Shown: positions 46,135 through 58,099, counted from the stretch's first letter. The stretch: 64,000 nucleotides of DNA from Cannabis sativa (GCF_029168945.1 NC_083607.1:38487257-38551256), one strand, 5' to 3'. Numbers and translations are program-made. Notes: generated by a model from the letters alone, not told the origin.

Positions 46135-48222
46135 TCAATCGTCAACGTGAATCAGCGCCATCAATTGTTCTATCCACTTTCGCTGTAATGGTAACAATTC
46201 AGTTTTTGGATCGTATTGCTTCTTACCCCCAAACTGTTAAAAAAATTAAAAATTTATATTAGTTTATATATATGTATATTATATATTTGTTATTATAATA
46301 AATATATACTATAATCAATAATTAAAACTTATAGCTTTTTGATCTTGTATGTAACGGCTGGGGTTTGCACGTGTGACGATGTCAGTGATATATTTCAAAA
46401 CATAAAAACGACATTCTTGGATTTTAGGTTGTCTTGGACAGTTTGCTTGGTTAATTCCTAGCCATGGGCCAAGATACTGATGTGCGTCCCCTATATACAT
46501 GAATGCCCTGTTTTGAAAAATTATATTAGCATTTCAATTCGTTAGTGAATTTAAATTTGTTACATAAGAAGTCCTTAAATTATTACCTTCTAATCATTTG
46601 TTCTATTTCTTCGGGAATTGGGCGGCCACTTACAGGGTTTAAATGGATAATTTTTCTTGGCGTAACCACCACTAGCGTCCAATGCGCACTAGAAAATTAT
46701 ATTGGAATATAAGTAAGATAGTATAAAAAAAAAATTTGAAGTCATAATATAGAAATGAACAATTAGCACTAAAGAATTAAATAGAGTTTACCCGATATTC
46801 CAAGGAATAAAGAACATTTGGTGGTTGTTATTCATTAATGATAACCAATTAGCCAATCGTCTTGCCGCATCGTCAAAAGACTGACTCTTTTCTTCATTGG
46901 TGTTCCCATGCACTATGAGAAGCTCTAGGTCGTAAAACTTGAAAATTTTTCTCAGACCGTTGATGCTCTCCCAGATGTGCCTGCCAAAAATAGTGTTATT
47001 GTCTTATAATAATTTGACTAGAATTTGATATATAAGGTTAATTAGACTAAAGAAGAGTATACATCATTCCAAACAGCATTCCTTGGTTGCCGATGTAGTC
47101 ACACGTAGCAACCTACTGCAAATCCTCTCCAGATAACGTGATCTGGGTACGTGGTGCAATGAATCCTCGGGGGACAGGAATTGTGATTACATCACGTTTA
47201 TCTTTGAGCCTCAGGAATTCACGAATCATCCATTTTAGCGAATTAGGGATCAATGTCATCTTCTCTTCCGTGAACAAGTCATCTTCCCGTGCACCACCGC
47301 CTTGTGGAGAAAGCATCGGAGCTTTCCCCTTTGACGCATCACGTCTTGAGGGCAGTTGAGCGAGTGGACCCTAAACAAAACGAAACATAATATATCAAAT
47401 TTTATCCAAATTCTACTGAAATTTCGGCAGCATAACGGTTGTAATTGAATGCCCCTAAAAATTTTAAATATGTCTGTATAAAGACAAATAACACATATAT
47501 AACAATAGTTTGTTCATCCATCCCACCGCAGCACATATATTTGCAGAACCTACTTCACTACGGATGAATATTGAAGATACTCAAACTCCACTAATCATTA
47601 ATAATTAATTTATAAGAGAAGTTACCTCGGTTGTTAGAATTAAGTGTTTAGACCAAGGAAGGAACATCTGTGATACGTCCCTAACATATCTTCACTCTTC
47701 AATTGGGACTGGGATTTTAGCGTCCTCTTGCAGGATTTCCGACACCAAAATTCGGGCATGTGAATCATCGTATTCCTGGCAGTGAACTTTGATTATATCA
47801 ACATGCTCGTACAAATACCCTCAGGCCACAATGTTGTCGATGTTGTCAGAGCAGAGATGTACTTGCTGATTAAGGGCCGCATGGACATCAAAATTGTACA
47901 AGAGACCTTGGTCGTTGAGGGAAATAAACTCCTCAGCATAAGTTTGTGGTTGTACCTCATCCTCAGGAGCGTATGGTTGTGGAACATACGCCTCACCAGC
48001 CACCTCTCCTTCTTCCTCTTGTTCGGCAGCGTTTCTCTTCTGCTTAAGGGATTGGACTTCGACTTTTAATTTTTCAATCTCCTTCGCTTGCGGAGCCACA
48101 ACATCAGACACATCCCTTTTCTTCCTGCCGAACAGTTTAGATGCCCTGGTCAGGAACCTACAAATCATAAAATGCAAATTAGCTACGATTTTATTTGTGT
48201 AACTAAATAAATAACATTTCAA
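46135..48222 (-). pseudogene. CACTA-borne Ulp1-like (C48) cysteine protease gene, multi-exon
   Basis: Exons can be followed on the minus strand. First comes an N-terminal part with a Glu/Gln-rich coiled coil (48170-47840, EIEKLKVEVQSLKQKRNAAEQ), then about 47830-47640 (VDIIKVHCQEYDDSHARILV), then 47360-47060 (KWMIREFLRLKDKRDVITIP). After these come 46980-46795 (RHIWESINGLRKIFKFYDLE, ending FIPWNIG), 46690-46590 (AHWTLVVVTPRK), 46505-46330 (NCPRQPKIQECRFYVLKYI) and the last exon with TGA at 46135-46137. Clean GT/AG borders join FIPWNIG to AHWTL. The catalytic His (HW), Gln region (NCPRQ) and nucleophile Cys (QEC) are present; the usual Asp is Asn (HLNP). Three in-frame stops (about 47831, 47705 and 47113) break it. 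Such genes ride on plant CACTA and Mutator elements; the role is unclear. Confidence 0.75.
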
Positions 48223-48350
48223 GTAATAGTATACCTTGCAGCCTTGACACGTCCACGATGCTTTAGTGTCCTGAGCGCCTACATCACGATATCGTTTTGG
48301 CCCTGGACCTGAATTGAATATACGCTAAGTGTTTTTAGTGTTATTGTTTC

Positions 48351-48830
48351 TCTTTCGCGCAGCGAGGTTGAGGCCTCGTCATGCACACGTGCACCCACAT
48401 GATTTCTCATCAATACATAAGTTAACAGTTCGTACGTTTCTGTCTTGCTGAAGGCTATTTAGCCAGTCGAGTTATAAACACACATTGCAAATTATATTTC
48501 CAACGAGTCGTTCCATGCTAAGTGTACTTTTCGTTTGTGTGTTTAAGTTCTTCGTTCTTCGTAGCTTGACACGTGTCTTCCTCTGATGTGCTTACCAAAT
48601 TTTGGGTATAACAATTGCTCCTTAAAAGTTCTTTTTAATTAAAAAGAGTTTTTTAATGATTACAAAGGGTATTTTCGTCATGTTCCTCTTTCTTGAAAAG
48701 ACGCATATTCTATGATTTTGGTGGTTGTGCAGTTTCGAGGTACATCAGAATTTAATAACCATCTTTTCCACTTCCGCTATGAATCATGTCCATAGGATCA
48801 AATCTTTCTCTGATCTAACGAAACCACTAT
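48351..48830. other. Unassigned spacer
   Basis: Moderate AT content, no homologous frame recognised. GTATAAAATAAG at about 48836-48847, just beyond its end, could be a TATA box for the gene that follows on the plus strand. Confidence 0.4.
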
Positions 48831-48861
48831 CATGGGTATAAAATAAGAAAAAAGTAACCAC

Positions 48862-49077
48862 TTGTGCACCATTTCAGAAAGTTTGAGAAAAACCCTTAAA
48901 ATTCTTCATCAAGGATCACCATTAAATCCGTCCGAAGACTTGTATGCCATCCTTGTCCTTGACCTTTTTCCTGCGAGTTTCCTCCGACTTCATCTCCTCA
49001 AAGCTATCCTTGCTTCGTTCGAAGGTTTGCAGATGAAATTACCAGGCATTGCCCCAAGCCCTAACTACAAACGGTAA
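48862..49077 (+). other. Possible 5' exon of the Transposase_28-like gene
   Basis: This stretch stays open for about 70 codons and ends at a strong donor (AACG|GTAAGTT), roughly 20-30 bp after a TATA-like box. It has no ATG at its start, so it would be a leader exon or chance. I know no homologue. Confidence 0.3.
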
Positions 49078-49423
49078 GTTGCTTTCTTCTTTCTCATGTT
49101 TGTTACATAGTGTGGATCAGTTACTTGATTTGTTTGTATCGTTATCATCTCATCTAGTTTTGGTAGTTTTTTTAAGGGTTAAAACTGTTCATACTAGGAT
49201 TCAGGCAATATGTAGGTTGTTTTAAGATCTCCAACTCATTACCTTCTGGTTTGATAAAATTCTCTCCAAGGATTGGGACTGCTTTTTGCTGGCAGCAATG
49301 TCTCTTTCTAGTTCAGGAATTTATCATCCAGAAGTTTTAGAGTTTTAATTTCCTATAGAATCGGCCATCCCATATAAACCCAACCCCTTAAAACCCACCT
49401 CCAAATTAGAGCTAAACGACGCT

Positions 49424-50058
49424 ATGGTTAGGGAACACATTGTGAGAACCCAGCAGGAAGATATTTCTAGTCACTACAGGTGCTTCTTGCAAGAAATATT
49501 CGAAGGCAGACGTGGATTCTTGCGAGAAGCAGCCTTGTCAGAACCACCCAGCGTGTCCTTTATTCTTGTGGCAAAACCTTTATTTTTACCAAACGTCACA
49601 ATTGCTTTTGAACCAAATCACTTGGATTTCAAAATTATGCCTGCCAAGCCACGTACATCTAAAACACCTCAAGATCTCAGTCACCTTCGAGGCAGAGTTG
49701 ATAGAATCAAAGGTGCGATCTATCTCAGGCTATACGGGCGAGATGCTGAAGACCTATGGAATTGAATTTGGGCAATCATGTCAAGTTAGGTCAGTACGAG
49801 AGGGTGAATTCAGTTGCTACCCTCTGCACGCTTTGCCAGCAGTAACCCAGGAACTAGTTGTGAGACTCGTACTAGTGGTTCAACTAGCATGGGCGCGTGG
49901 AGCCTTAACCATATTAGTACAGGGGCCATCCTCCCTCTTCAAGACTACTTCAAAGACTATATAAATCACAATGAGGTTGCCCCATTCTAGCCGACTCCCA
50001 TTTCCTACAAGATTCTTGCTAGTTTGAAAGTCTTGTACAAAATTATGAATTGGGGGTG
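49424..50058 (+). pseudogene. Transposase_28-like (putative gypsy-type) pseudogene, 5' part
   Basis: An ATG at 49424 opens a 113-residue frame of unknown homology (MPAKPRTSKTPQDLSHLRGR inside). A different frame at about 49890-50058 carries AILPLQDYFKDYINHNEVAP, an in-frame TAG, then PTPISYKILASLKVLYKIMN. That resembles plant Transposase_28 proteins (PF04195), whose domain has a PLxxYF...N/H..LAP.QL.PNS...L pattern. The frame is cut at 50058 by E3, where AATTGGGGGTG continues as GGGTGACCC at 59960. Family assignment is from memory of the pattern and needs a profile search. Confidence 0.55.
50054..50058. repeat. TSD of E3, left copy (GGGTG)
   Basis: GGGTG precedes TGTTGGG at 50059 and is repeated at 59960-59964. 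Confidence 0.92.
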
Positions 50059-51919
50059 TGTTGGGTTTTATGCCCTAAATAAAACTCATTTCATATAATC
50101 AGATTTACTTATTAATAAAGATCAGAAATAACATTTTATGTTGCATGGTTCACATGATTTATTTCTTGATTATATGTATATAATGTATGAATTCTTTTTT
50201 AAGTCCAGAACATATGAGTTGGTTAAAGATTATAGTGTTGTCAGCACAGTGGAATATAATCTTTATTATATATTCAAAAGTTGATTCCCTGATTCGTCAG
50301 AACACTGGATTTAGACTGACATGGTATAATCAGCGATAGGTATTCTTACACCTTGGAAAAGTATTATGTCCTTTCCAGGGCATTGGCAAAGTTTACCAGT
50401 ATCGGATGCATGGAGTATGCATTGGAATGGACCGATATTGAACTTTGAATTAGATTTTGAAACTTACCGTAAATATCTATTCAATTCAATATCACTTGTT
50501 GATCCTAGATCACATGATCGAAATCCTGATATGGTTAGGCTCAATTTCAAGAGTGTTACTCGTGTTCTTTGATTTGTTAGTTAAGCCTAGTTTTGTATCA
50601 CGATGATACGTACATTTTGGGAACACGGTAATACAATTGAGTGGGGGAGCGCTAACATAAATATGGAATCTATAGCTTCTATTTGGCAAATAGAAGTAAA
50701 GGATGATTTCCTTCGAGCTTAACCAAACGAAGATAAATGGTGGAGATCTCATTTCACTTAGGTGAAATATCATTTATACAGGGTTAAGTGTTTTAAGGAT
50801 AAAATACATTGTAGGGTGTTACGGTAATTTAATCCTGTACAGTGTAAATCATCTATATAGAGGATCATTGATCACATTAGGGTTATAACAATGGATAACT
50901 AATGACGTGTCTATATCGTGGAACATATAGAGCGTTTCTATATGACTGAGAGTGCAATTCCAAGTTCTAAGTGTGGATTCAATGAGGAATTAATAAGTTA
51001 GGGAATTTACTTGGTAAATTCGGTTCGACTTCTTGGAAGCTCAGTTATATAGACCCATGGTCCCCATACTAGTTGAGGCCATACTGCTTGTAAGACTCAG
51101 TTAATTGATTTTAATTAATCAATTAAAATTCTAAAAGTTAGACTATGTCTACTTTATGAATTTTCACTAAGCAAGGGCGAAATTGTAAAGAAAAGAGATT
51201 TTAGGTTTATTTATTAATTAAGATATTTTATATGTCTAAATTAATAAATATATTAAATGACAATATTATTTAATAATCTATTTTAGTTATTAAATAATTA
51301 GAATTGGCATTTAAAAGGTGAAATTGGAAAATTGACATTTTTGAGAAAATGGGAATGGAAAATAACAAAATGGGAAAGTTGCAAAGTGAGGCCCAATACC
51401 CTTTGTATGGCCGGCCCTTGCATAGGAAATTCCATTTGTAGTTTCCATTATTTTAATGCCATGCAATTCTAACCTAAACCTACAGGGTTTTCTATAAATA
51501 GAAAGTGTTGGCTTGAGGAAACAATGACACACATCTTTGATCACTTTGTTTCTCTCAGAAAAAGCCTCACACGCCACCTTCTCTCTCTCTTTTCTTCTTT
51601 GTATTTTCGAATTCCCTTGAGTGATGAGTAGTGCCCACACACATCAAGTGGTATCTCAATCATAGTATGGAAGACTATGGAATTTCTGCATCAAAGAAGG
51701 AGAAAAGAAGATCCAGGTTCAGATCTTGGTGATGCTCTGCTACAGAAAGGAATCAAGGGCTAGAGATCTGAACGGAAGGAGTCATATTATTCCGCTGCAC
51801 CCACTGTAAGGTTTTCTAACTTTATATGTGTTTATTTTTATTGTTTTAGAATTCATATTAGGTTGTTAATCCAACATACTTGTTAGTAAATCTAGATCCT
51901 GGTAAAATAATTTCCAACA
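50059..51919 (+). mobile_element. E3 5' LTR
   Basis: A 1,861-bp LTR, TGTTGGGTTTTATGCCC...TTTCCAACA. TATA-like TATAAATA at 51493-51500 would start transcription in the last fifth of the LTR, giving a long U3. Confidence 0.93.
51493..51500 (+). promoter_or_regulatory. LTR TATA box of E3
   Basis: TATAAATA in the context TTTTCTATAAATAGAAAG. It is conserved at the same place in every LTR of the family (1228, 4806, 13090, 18500, 25004, 59533, 61431) in the matching orientation. Confidence 0.65.
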
Positions 51920-51921
51920 AC

Positions 51922-51933
51922 TGGCACCAGAGC
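51922..51933 (+). other. E3 primer binding site
   Basis: TGGCACCAGAGC, two nucleotides inside the LTR end, matches the tRNA-iMet complement TGGTATCAGAGC except at two T-to-C positions. Confidence 0.75.
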
Positions 51934-52203
51934 TATGGTAATGATTTACTTTCATGTAATATGAATTAAAACGATGATTGCATGTTTCTGTGTTGATTTG
52001 GATGGTTTCATGTTGGTTTATGTGTTTTTATGATGAATGTTGATGTTGTACGAAATTTTTCCATGAAATATATTTTTTCAATTTTTGAAAATATTTTATT
52101 TGGATTCTTTGTGAAAAATTGAGCAATTTTTGTTTTTACGGAACTCGATTCCGATAAAAATTGAGAAAGATATGATTTTTGGAAAATCGAGAATGATGGC
52201 TGT

Positions 52204-52440
52204 GGAAGCTAGGTGTACACGTGCACCAGGTGCTTCGGACAACCTCCCATCCGCGCGCGTACGTGGGTCAATCACTCAGGAGCACGCCCGTGCGTCTCGC
52301 CTGGGAATCCTGCAGCCCGCCGAGTTTTCTCGGCAGATGGGGCTGCAATTCCCCTTGTCCGCGCGCGCAAAGCTGGTTTTGCAGCCTATCTGGGCTGCTC
52401 ATGCAGCCTTGCTGCCAGCTTTCCCAAAAAGTTGCGATTT
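52204..52440 (+). other. E3 GC-rich leader block
   Basis: CCGCGCGCG-containing island starting about 270 nt after the PBS, the counterpart of 12180-12370 in E1. Three overlapping frames of 99-126 codons cross it (52130-52542) but are not conserved between copies. Confidence 0.55.
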
Positions 52441-55075
52441 TTGGGATTTTTTCCCAAAAATCCAATTTTTTCATGGGATTGTTTCCCAAAATTCATTTTT
52501 CCAATTTTAAATATTTCTAAATTGAAATGTTTCCAATTTTAAATATTTTCAATTTCGAATTTTTCCAATTTTAAATATTTCTATTTTGGATTGTTTCCAA
52601 TTTTTAAATATTTCCTATTATGGTCAGATTTAAAAATTTGTTAACTTCTTTAATATTTATTTGTTATTTAATTATAAGATTAGATATTTTGATATTTAAG
52701 ATATTTTAAATTAAAAGATAACTTTGTCTTTTTATTTAAAATATTATATTAAAATTATCTTATATGGCAAATTAAATAATTAATAAATTTGAAATTAACA
52801 TAGATATTTTTATAGATATACTTACCATAATGTTTTTCAAATTCAAAAATTTGTTATTTTGTTAAATATTTAATTATTTATAAATTATAAGTTTAAAAAT
52901 GATATTTTTTCTATATATATCATTTTTTCCTTATTAGAAATTTATAAATCATATCTTAAATATTTAAATAACATAGATATTTTTGTAGAGTTTTGAATAT
53001 TGCTTAATTTGAGATATTTTGACATATAATTATGGTAATTATTATTTAACCAAATCTATTTTAAAATTGGTTTATTTTATTAAATTATAAGATCTGAAAG
53101 TGATATTGGAGATTCTTTCCTTTTAAATCATTGATCGTATTAGATATTTAATTTAATTTGATTCAAATAAACCTAGATATTTTAAAATTAGTTTCCTTTA
53201 TTTGGTTAGTTTAAGAATAATAATTTAATTATATTAATATCTTGTTTCACATCTGTTACATGGACAATGTTTGTTTATATTGTTTATTCAAAACTTTTTT
53301 ACAAACCTATTGTTTATCTGATCTAAAGTGCTATGATTAACTTGTTGACAGATCATGATCTAATGATCTGATTTTAATCATAGTCCAATTGACGATAGAT
53401 CTTATAAATAATTTGTAACAGGTAAATTTTGTACTTCTTTCATCTGTGTAAACCTAGTAACATGATAGGGTCCATCCAAATCATTTGACCTGTGTGAGCC
53501 TATATGTTTGCTTTTGGGCTTAGATACATATAGGGAGCCCATTTAAGTTTTTACTAAGTAAATGGACTAGGTTGCTAAAATAAATTTTGACATAAGGAAA
53601 TTTATTTAGGCCCAATTAGATTTGGGCTTATCCAATGAATAACAATTGTTTATTTTAAGGTTAAATTCCTCTCTTTTGGGCCTTGTGTGAGAGTTGGGGG
53701 GCATAGAAGTGGGTACGACATACTGAACCCAGCTCCCCCTCACATGAACTACCCCAATTGTGAAGGCCCATTTGCCTTATTTAAATAATTGTATTAGGTT
53801 AATTATATTAGTCTAACCTAATTAAAATTGAATTAGCAACATAATTAACTTTTAAAATATATGAAATTTATTTTTCATGTAATATTTTAAAGTTAATTTT
53901 AGAAAAACACTTAGTCAATGATATATTCTAGATAGTTATTTCTAGTACTAATTATTATTTCTAATATTAAATAGGAAAATATCATTGATTGTGAAATTAA
54001 TTGTTTCCTAATTAATTTTGGTACAATCTAAGTTTAGAATATTTTCCTAGTATTAAACTAGAATTAATAATTAAGTTTCCTCTTTACTTAATTATTTATT
54101 TCTTGAATTTAATACATTTAATTAAATTGAAAATTTCAATATCTAAGTTGATTTTCATCATGATACTTTAATATTGTTATTTTCATGTTATTTAATTAAA
54201 GTTGAAAACTATTTTAAGTTTGGAATCTTATTTCAGAATAACTTAAGTTTGAATAATTTTCAGAATATATTTTATTTTATTTTATTAATCATTTCCCAAA
54301 ATTTTGAAATTACATTTCTTTAATGTAGAAATTTCGAATTTTATTTGAAAAATAGATTAAAGTTGAAAATTATTTATTTAATTTTGGACCAACTTAAATC
54401 AGTGACTTTTTCATTTAATGGTTAATTAAAATAAATGAACTAAAATATATTATAATTAGAAATTGGATTAATTAGTCTATGAAAGTCTAGATAGATATTA
54501 TCTGTTTTGCTTGAAGTATTTTTCTAGTGTATTTAATTAAATAGAAAATTAATATTTAAGTTGATTTTTTAATCATGATACTTAAATATTTGAAATTTTT
54601 CTTAGATATTTAATTAAATAGGAAAATTATATTTTTTTGTTGAAAATTAATTTTTATTAATTTTGGGCAAACATAAAATTAGAGTAATTTTCAAGGATTT
54701 ATTTTATTTTATTTTAAAGCGTTTTCAAAAATGCAATATATATTTATAGAAAATTAAATTTGAGTTGTAAATTAATTCAAATTAATTTTGAAACAACTTA
54801 AATTGAATAATTTTCTAAATATTTATGGAAATTATTACTAAGATGGAAATAATTCACGTTATGTATCCATCTAAGTATAATTTATAAATATTAAATTAAA
54901 ATTTGTATTTGGAATTTTTCATTCTAAATTGGAAATTTTAATTAAATAAATATATATTTAAAATAAATGGATTAAAATAAATATTAGAAGAAAATACAAC
55001 CCTTCATTAAATAATGAGCTTTATTATTATAAGGATATTCGATCTCCATTGTTGGTTTTACATAGCTATTGTTTT
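52441..55075 (+). other. E3 AT-rich leader
   Basis: Mostly AATTTTAAATATT-type sequence, no frame. At 53672-53775 a conserved block (AGTGGGTACGACATACTGAA, then CTCACATGAACTACCCC) matches E1 10945-11045. Confidence 0.55.
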
Positions 55076-55390
55076 AGTGAGTAATCTTCCCTAATGGAGG
55101 AACGTTCATTAGCAAGTTAGCACCGTTTAATCTCGAAAGATAAGTAATCTTGTAAGTTTTTTATATAGTTTATGATCACCCTAATGGTGGCGACTATATA
55201 AGACTTGCAAGAATATGAAACAATGGTGGAAGCTCATAAGATAGAATAGCCTTGACTCTCGCCTAAACGGGACAACGCGGATTCATATCTTGATCGAATA
55301 AAAGGTTGCTAGAATGTTTGACATTTTAGATGAGCTGACAACTCTAGTCAATAAATGGTAGCTTTGACTCTCGCCTAAACGGGACACTGA
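55076..55390 (+). promoter_or_regulatory. E3 copy of the leader doublet module
   Basis: TTGACTCTCGCCTAAACGGG at 55252 and 55364, 112 nt apart, embedded in a conserved block that also has AATGGAGGAACGTTCATTAG and CACCCTAATGGTGGCGACT. A diverged third unit is near 55746-55770 (TTTGACTCTCGCTAATCGG). It matches E1 and E2 in reverse orientation. Confidence 0.5.
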
Positions 55391-58088
55391 TATCAGTTTG
55401 TTGAAGACCTTGGAAATTATTTAGGATTGTATGTTTTAGTATTTTCACTTGTCATTCCTACTTGCTATGTGCTTCGTAATTTCTGAATTGTGTATGAATT
55501 TGTATTGAACCATGTTATTTTCTGTTATTAAATTGTATTTTAATTTCGAATCTTCATTGTTGGTCTAACTTGATTTGTTTTTCTAATGAGATAAATCCCT
55601 AATGGATTTCACCATTAGACTAACATAATAGTGTTAGATCTCGAAAGATAAATATTGTATATGCAATATCTAGCTGTTCATCAATTGATGACACCTTAGA
55701 CTAATGTTTTACAATATGAAACAAGAAGATTGTATAAATAAGATTACTTTGACTCTCGCTAATCGGAGCATCGTTGGATTCTTATTTAAAACGAAATTAT
55801 CCTACTTCCTCTTAGCTTATTCATTTCGAATCAGCTTAAAGACATATCATTGGATGAATGGTCTATAAATCATATAAAGTCTTATTTTCTCTTAAGAAAT
55901 TAGATGACGCATATGATTATATTCCCGGAATTCTATCCCTAAATGATATAAATCCTCAATCTTAGATATCTCCTACTTGTATAGGCAAATCATAGAGTTA
56001 GATTAGTAGTGGTGGTCCAAGAAAGAATTACTAATTATACAGTTACACTTTCACAAGTGTTTCATGACCATTTTCTTTCAATGGATTTAAACTGTATGAG
56101 TTTAGTATTCTGTGACCAGAATCCACTTGCACTATTCTAAGAACTCTTTGATGTAACTAAAGTAAGTCATCAAAAGATACAACCACATATTTTATAAATC
56201 TATGGCATTTGTATCTTGTTCATAGTGGTTTTGACAAGATCATTCTCTGTAAAGAGTTAATATGCCTATATCCACTGAAAGTAATTTCATCTCATTCGCA
56301 GATGGATGTACATTCAGGGGTGGATATGAGTTTTCGTTGTATTCTTAAAACGATCACTCGAGATTTTACCTTACGCAAAAGAAATTTGAAATGTTTGAAA
56401 AATTTCATGAATTTCTAGCAATGGTAAGTGGTTAAAGATCTTGCGAACTGATAGGGGTGGAGAAAAAGTTAGTAGATATGCAGTTCAAAGATCATTAATT
56501 TGATTTTGAATTATATCCAAACTTACCCTCCCCAGAAATTCGAGTTGCATATTGATGAGTAGTTACTAGTCGTTGCCTAAATCCTTCTATGGAAATAAAA
56601 TTTCAGAATGATGTAATGGTTGTATACTTAATGTAAATCATTACTAGATTCATGGATGACCTAATCGAAATCTTAAGAAAAGCTAGAACTGCTAACCTTG
56701 GTTTGCATGTTTGTTAGCTATTCTAAGTGATTAGGGGTGGAGCATCCCATAGTCATTAGATAAGAAAGTGTTTGTTTAAACAAATACTGTTTTTCTAAGA
56801 AAATGACTAAGTTTGAAAGTAAAATATCAAATAAATGAGATATTTTTTCTTGATTCCATAAGTGTTCTATCATCTTATTCATTACAAGATGATCCCACTG
56901 CCTCTGTTGTCTTAACACAACTGAAGAGGTCTATACCATTTAGTTCTCTTTGACATAGTTCACGGTACCTTGTTGTAGTGGGAGAGTTTCTAGGAACTTT
57001 ACCTTCTTATGACTTGGAAGATACTAGTGATTAAAATCCATTGTGAGTTTAAACAAGTAATGGATTGTCAAGATAAGAAACTAAGAAGAAAGCCAAGAGA
57101 ACTATAGTTTGATCCATTCACATGGAGTAACCTAAAGTTTTCTATTACAAGGACATGAAAGGAAATTTTCGTTCATAAGTCTATTTAATGGACTTAACAA
57201 AAATTCCTATTCCTAGTATTATGGGTTTGAGTTTATCTAAACCTATGGCTTGTGGTATACCTGGAAATTACTTACTCTAATGCAAGCATGATATGCTGAT
57301 GCATTTTCTTTCCAATGGAAATCTATAGAAGCTTCACAACTTCTTAGAGATAGACTTTATTTATCTAAGGAAAAGTCTCAACTATTCCAGAGAAGATAAA
57401 GCCATGAAAGAATTTCTTAAATCAACAGTGAGAGGTCTCAGATATGCTTTTGTATGCCTTTGACCAGACACCTACTGTTGAGTGGGAGTAATGAGTAGGT
57501 ATCAGATTAATCCAGGAGAAGAACATTAGAAGACAATCAAGTAAATTTTAAGATTAAGAAGAGGAACTATATGTTAGTCAATAAGGGTGGTTTTGAAACT
57601 CTTAGACTACACCACATCAGATTTTGAGACTTGCATATGTGCTAGAAAGTCTGCTGATGAGATGGTGATTACTTTGGGGGTGGAATAGTGATTTTGGAGA
57701 AGTGTAAAAACCTATCTGAAATCTCTTGGTCTACCAGAGAGAGACTGAATGTTAAAAGTTGCAGGAAAGATACTTTTTCAGTCTAAGGAAAGTTCTATAC
57801 ATTTGTGGCAGTGTTCCAACTTGCCTTAACTACTAGGGTTACTTCCTGTATAACAAAAGAGTAGTTGCCCAAAAGTATAGAATCCAGTATCCCAAAAGAG
57901 TAAACATATAGAGAGGAATTTCACATTATCAAGGATTTTGTGATTAAGGAAGAGTAATGGTGGAGAAGAGGTTGTGTTTAATTCAACCTGTCAGATGCCA
58001 TTACGAGGAGTTTACTACTATTACACTTGATTGGTATATCAAGGTGTTAATGATTATTTAAAATGCACTTTTTGTTTTATATTAGTGC
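55391..58088 (+). pseudogene. pol: E3 decayed internal region (pol relic)
   Basis: No intact frame. From about 57480 on it aligns with E4 RT/RNase H, for example TATCAGATTAATCCAGGAGA against TATCAGACAAATCCAGGACA. TGTGCTAGAAAGTCTGCTGA with GAGATGGTGATTACTTTGGG corresponds to the E4 region encoding DDRKSTSGMVFTLG. In-frame TAG at 57527-57529 (Trp in E4), another stop at the residue after TLG, and a 5-nt length change. Left of about 57000 it is collinear with E0 and E2, but the pol assignment is inference. No gag zinc knuckle is found. Confidence 0.7.
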
Positions 58089-58099
58089 AAGTGGGAGTT
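58089..58099 (+). other. E3 polypurine tract
   Basis: AAGTGGGAGTT immediately before the 3' LTR. Confidence 0.88.

Larger units (their letters stand above)
45577..48350. mobile_element. CACTA element with one recognisable terminus
   Basis: CACTACTACAAAAACCCCC at 45577 is a CACTA-type terminal inverted repeat, preceded by ACT as a possible 3-bp target duplicate. It is followed by subterminal repeats of GACGCCATATG/CGTCGGTT in both orientations (45620-45815). The element interrupts copia RT sequence and carries an Ulp1-like gene. I could not find the opposite terminus; the right limit is only where recognisable coding ends (a TTTTTAGTG near 48330 is too weak to count). Confidence 0.65.

Noticed and set aside
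48320..48345. TTTTTAGTG as the second CACTA terminus
   Set aside because: It lacks the GTAGTAGTG end expected from CACTACTAC, has no subterminal repeats and no matching target duplicate.
48862..49077. A stand-alone small protein gene
   Set aside because: The frame starts at a non-ATG codon and ends in a splice donor; at most a leader exon, so listed only as such.
51780..51860. Possible mini-intron in every E-family LTR (GTAAGG ... TTGTTTTAG)
   Set aside because: The span is about 50 nt, too short for a normal plant intron, and there is no coding sequence to join.
52130..52542. Overlapping frames of 99-126 codons in the GC-rich E3 leader
   Set aside because: Three frames overlap, none is conserved with the homologous block in E1, and high GC alone lengthens frames. 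Treated as non-coding.
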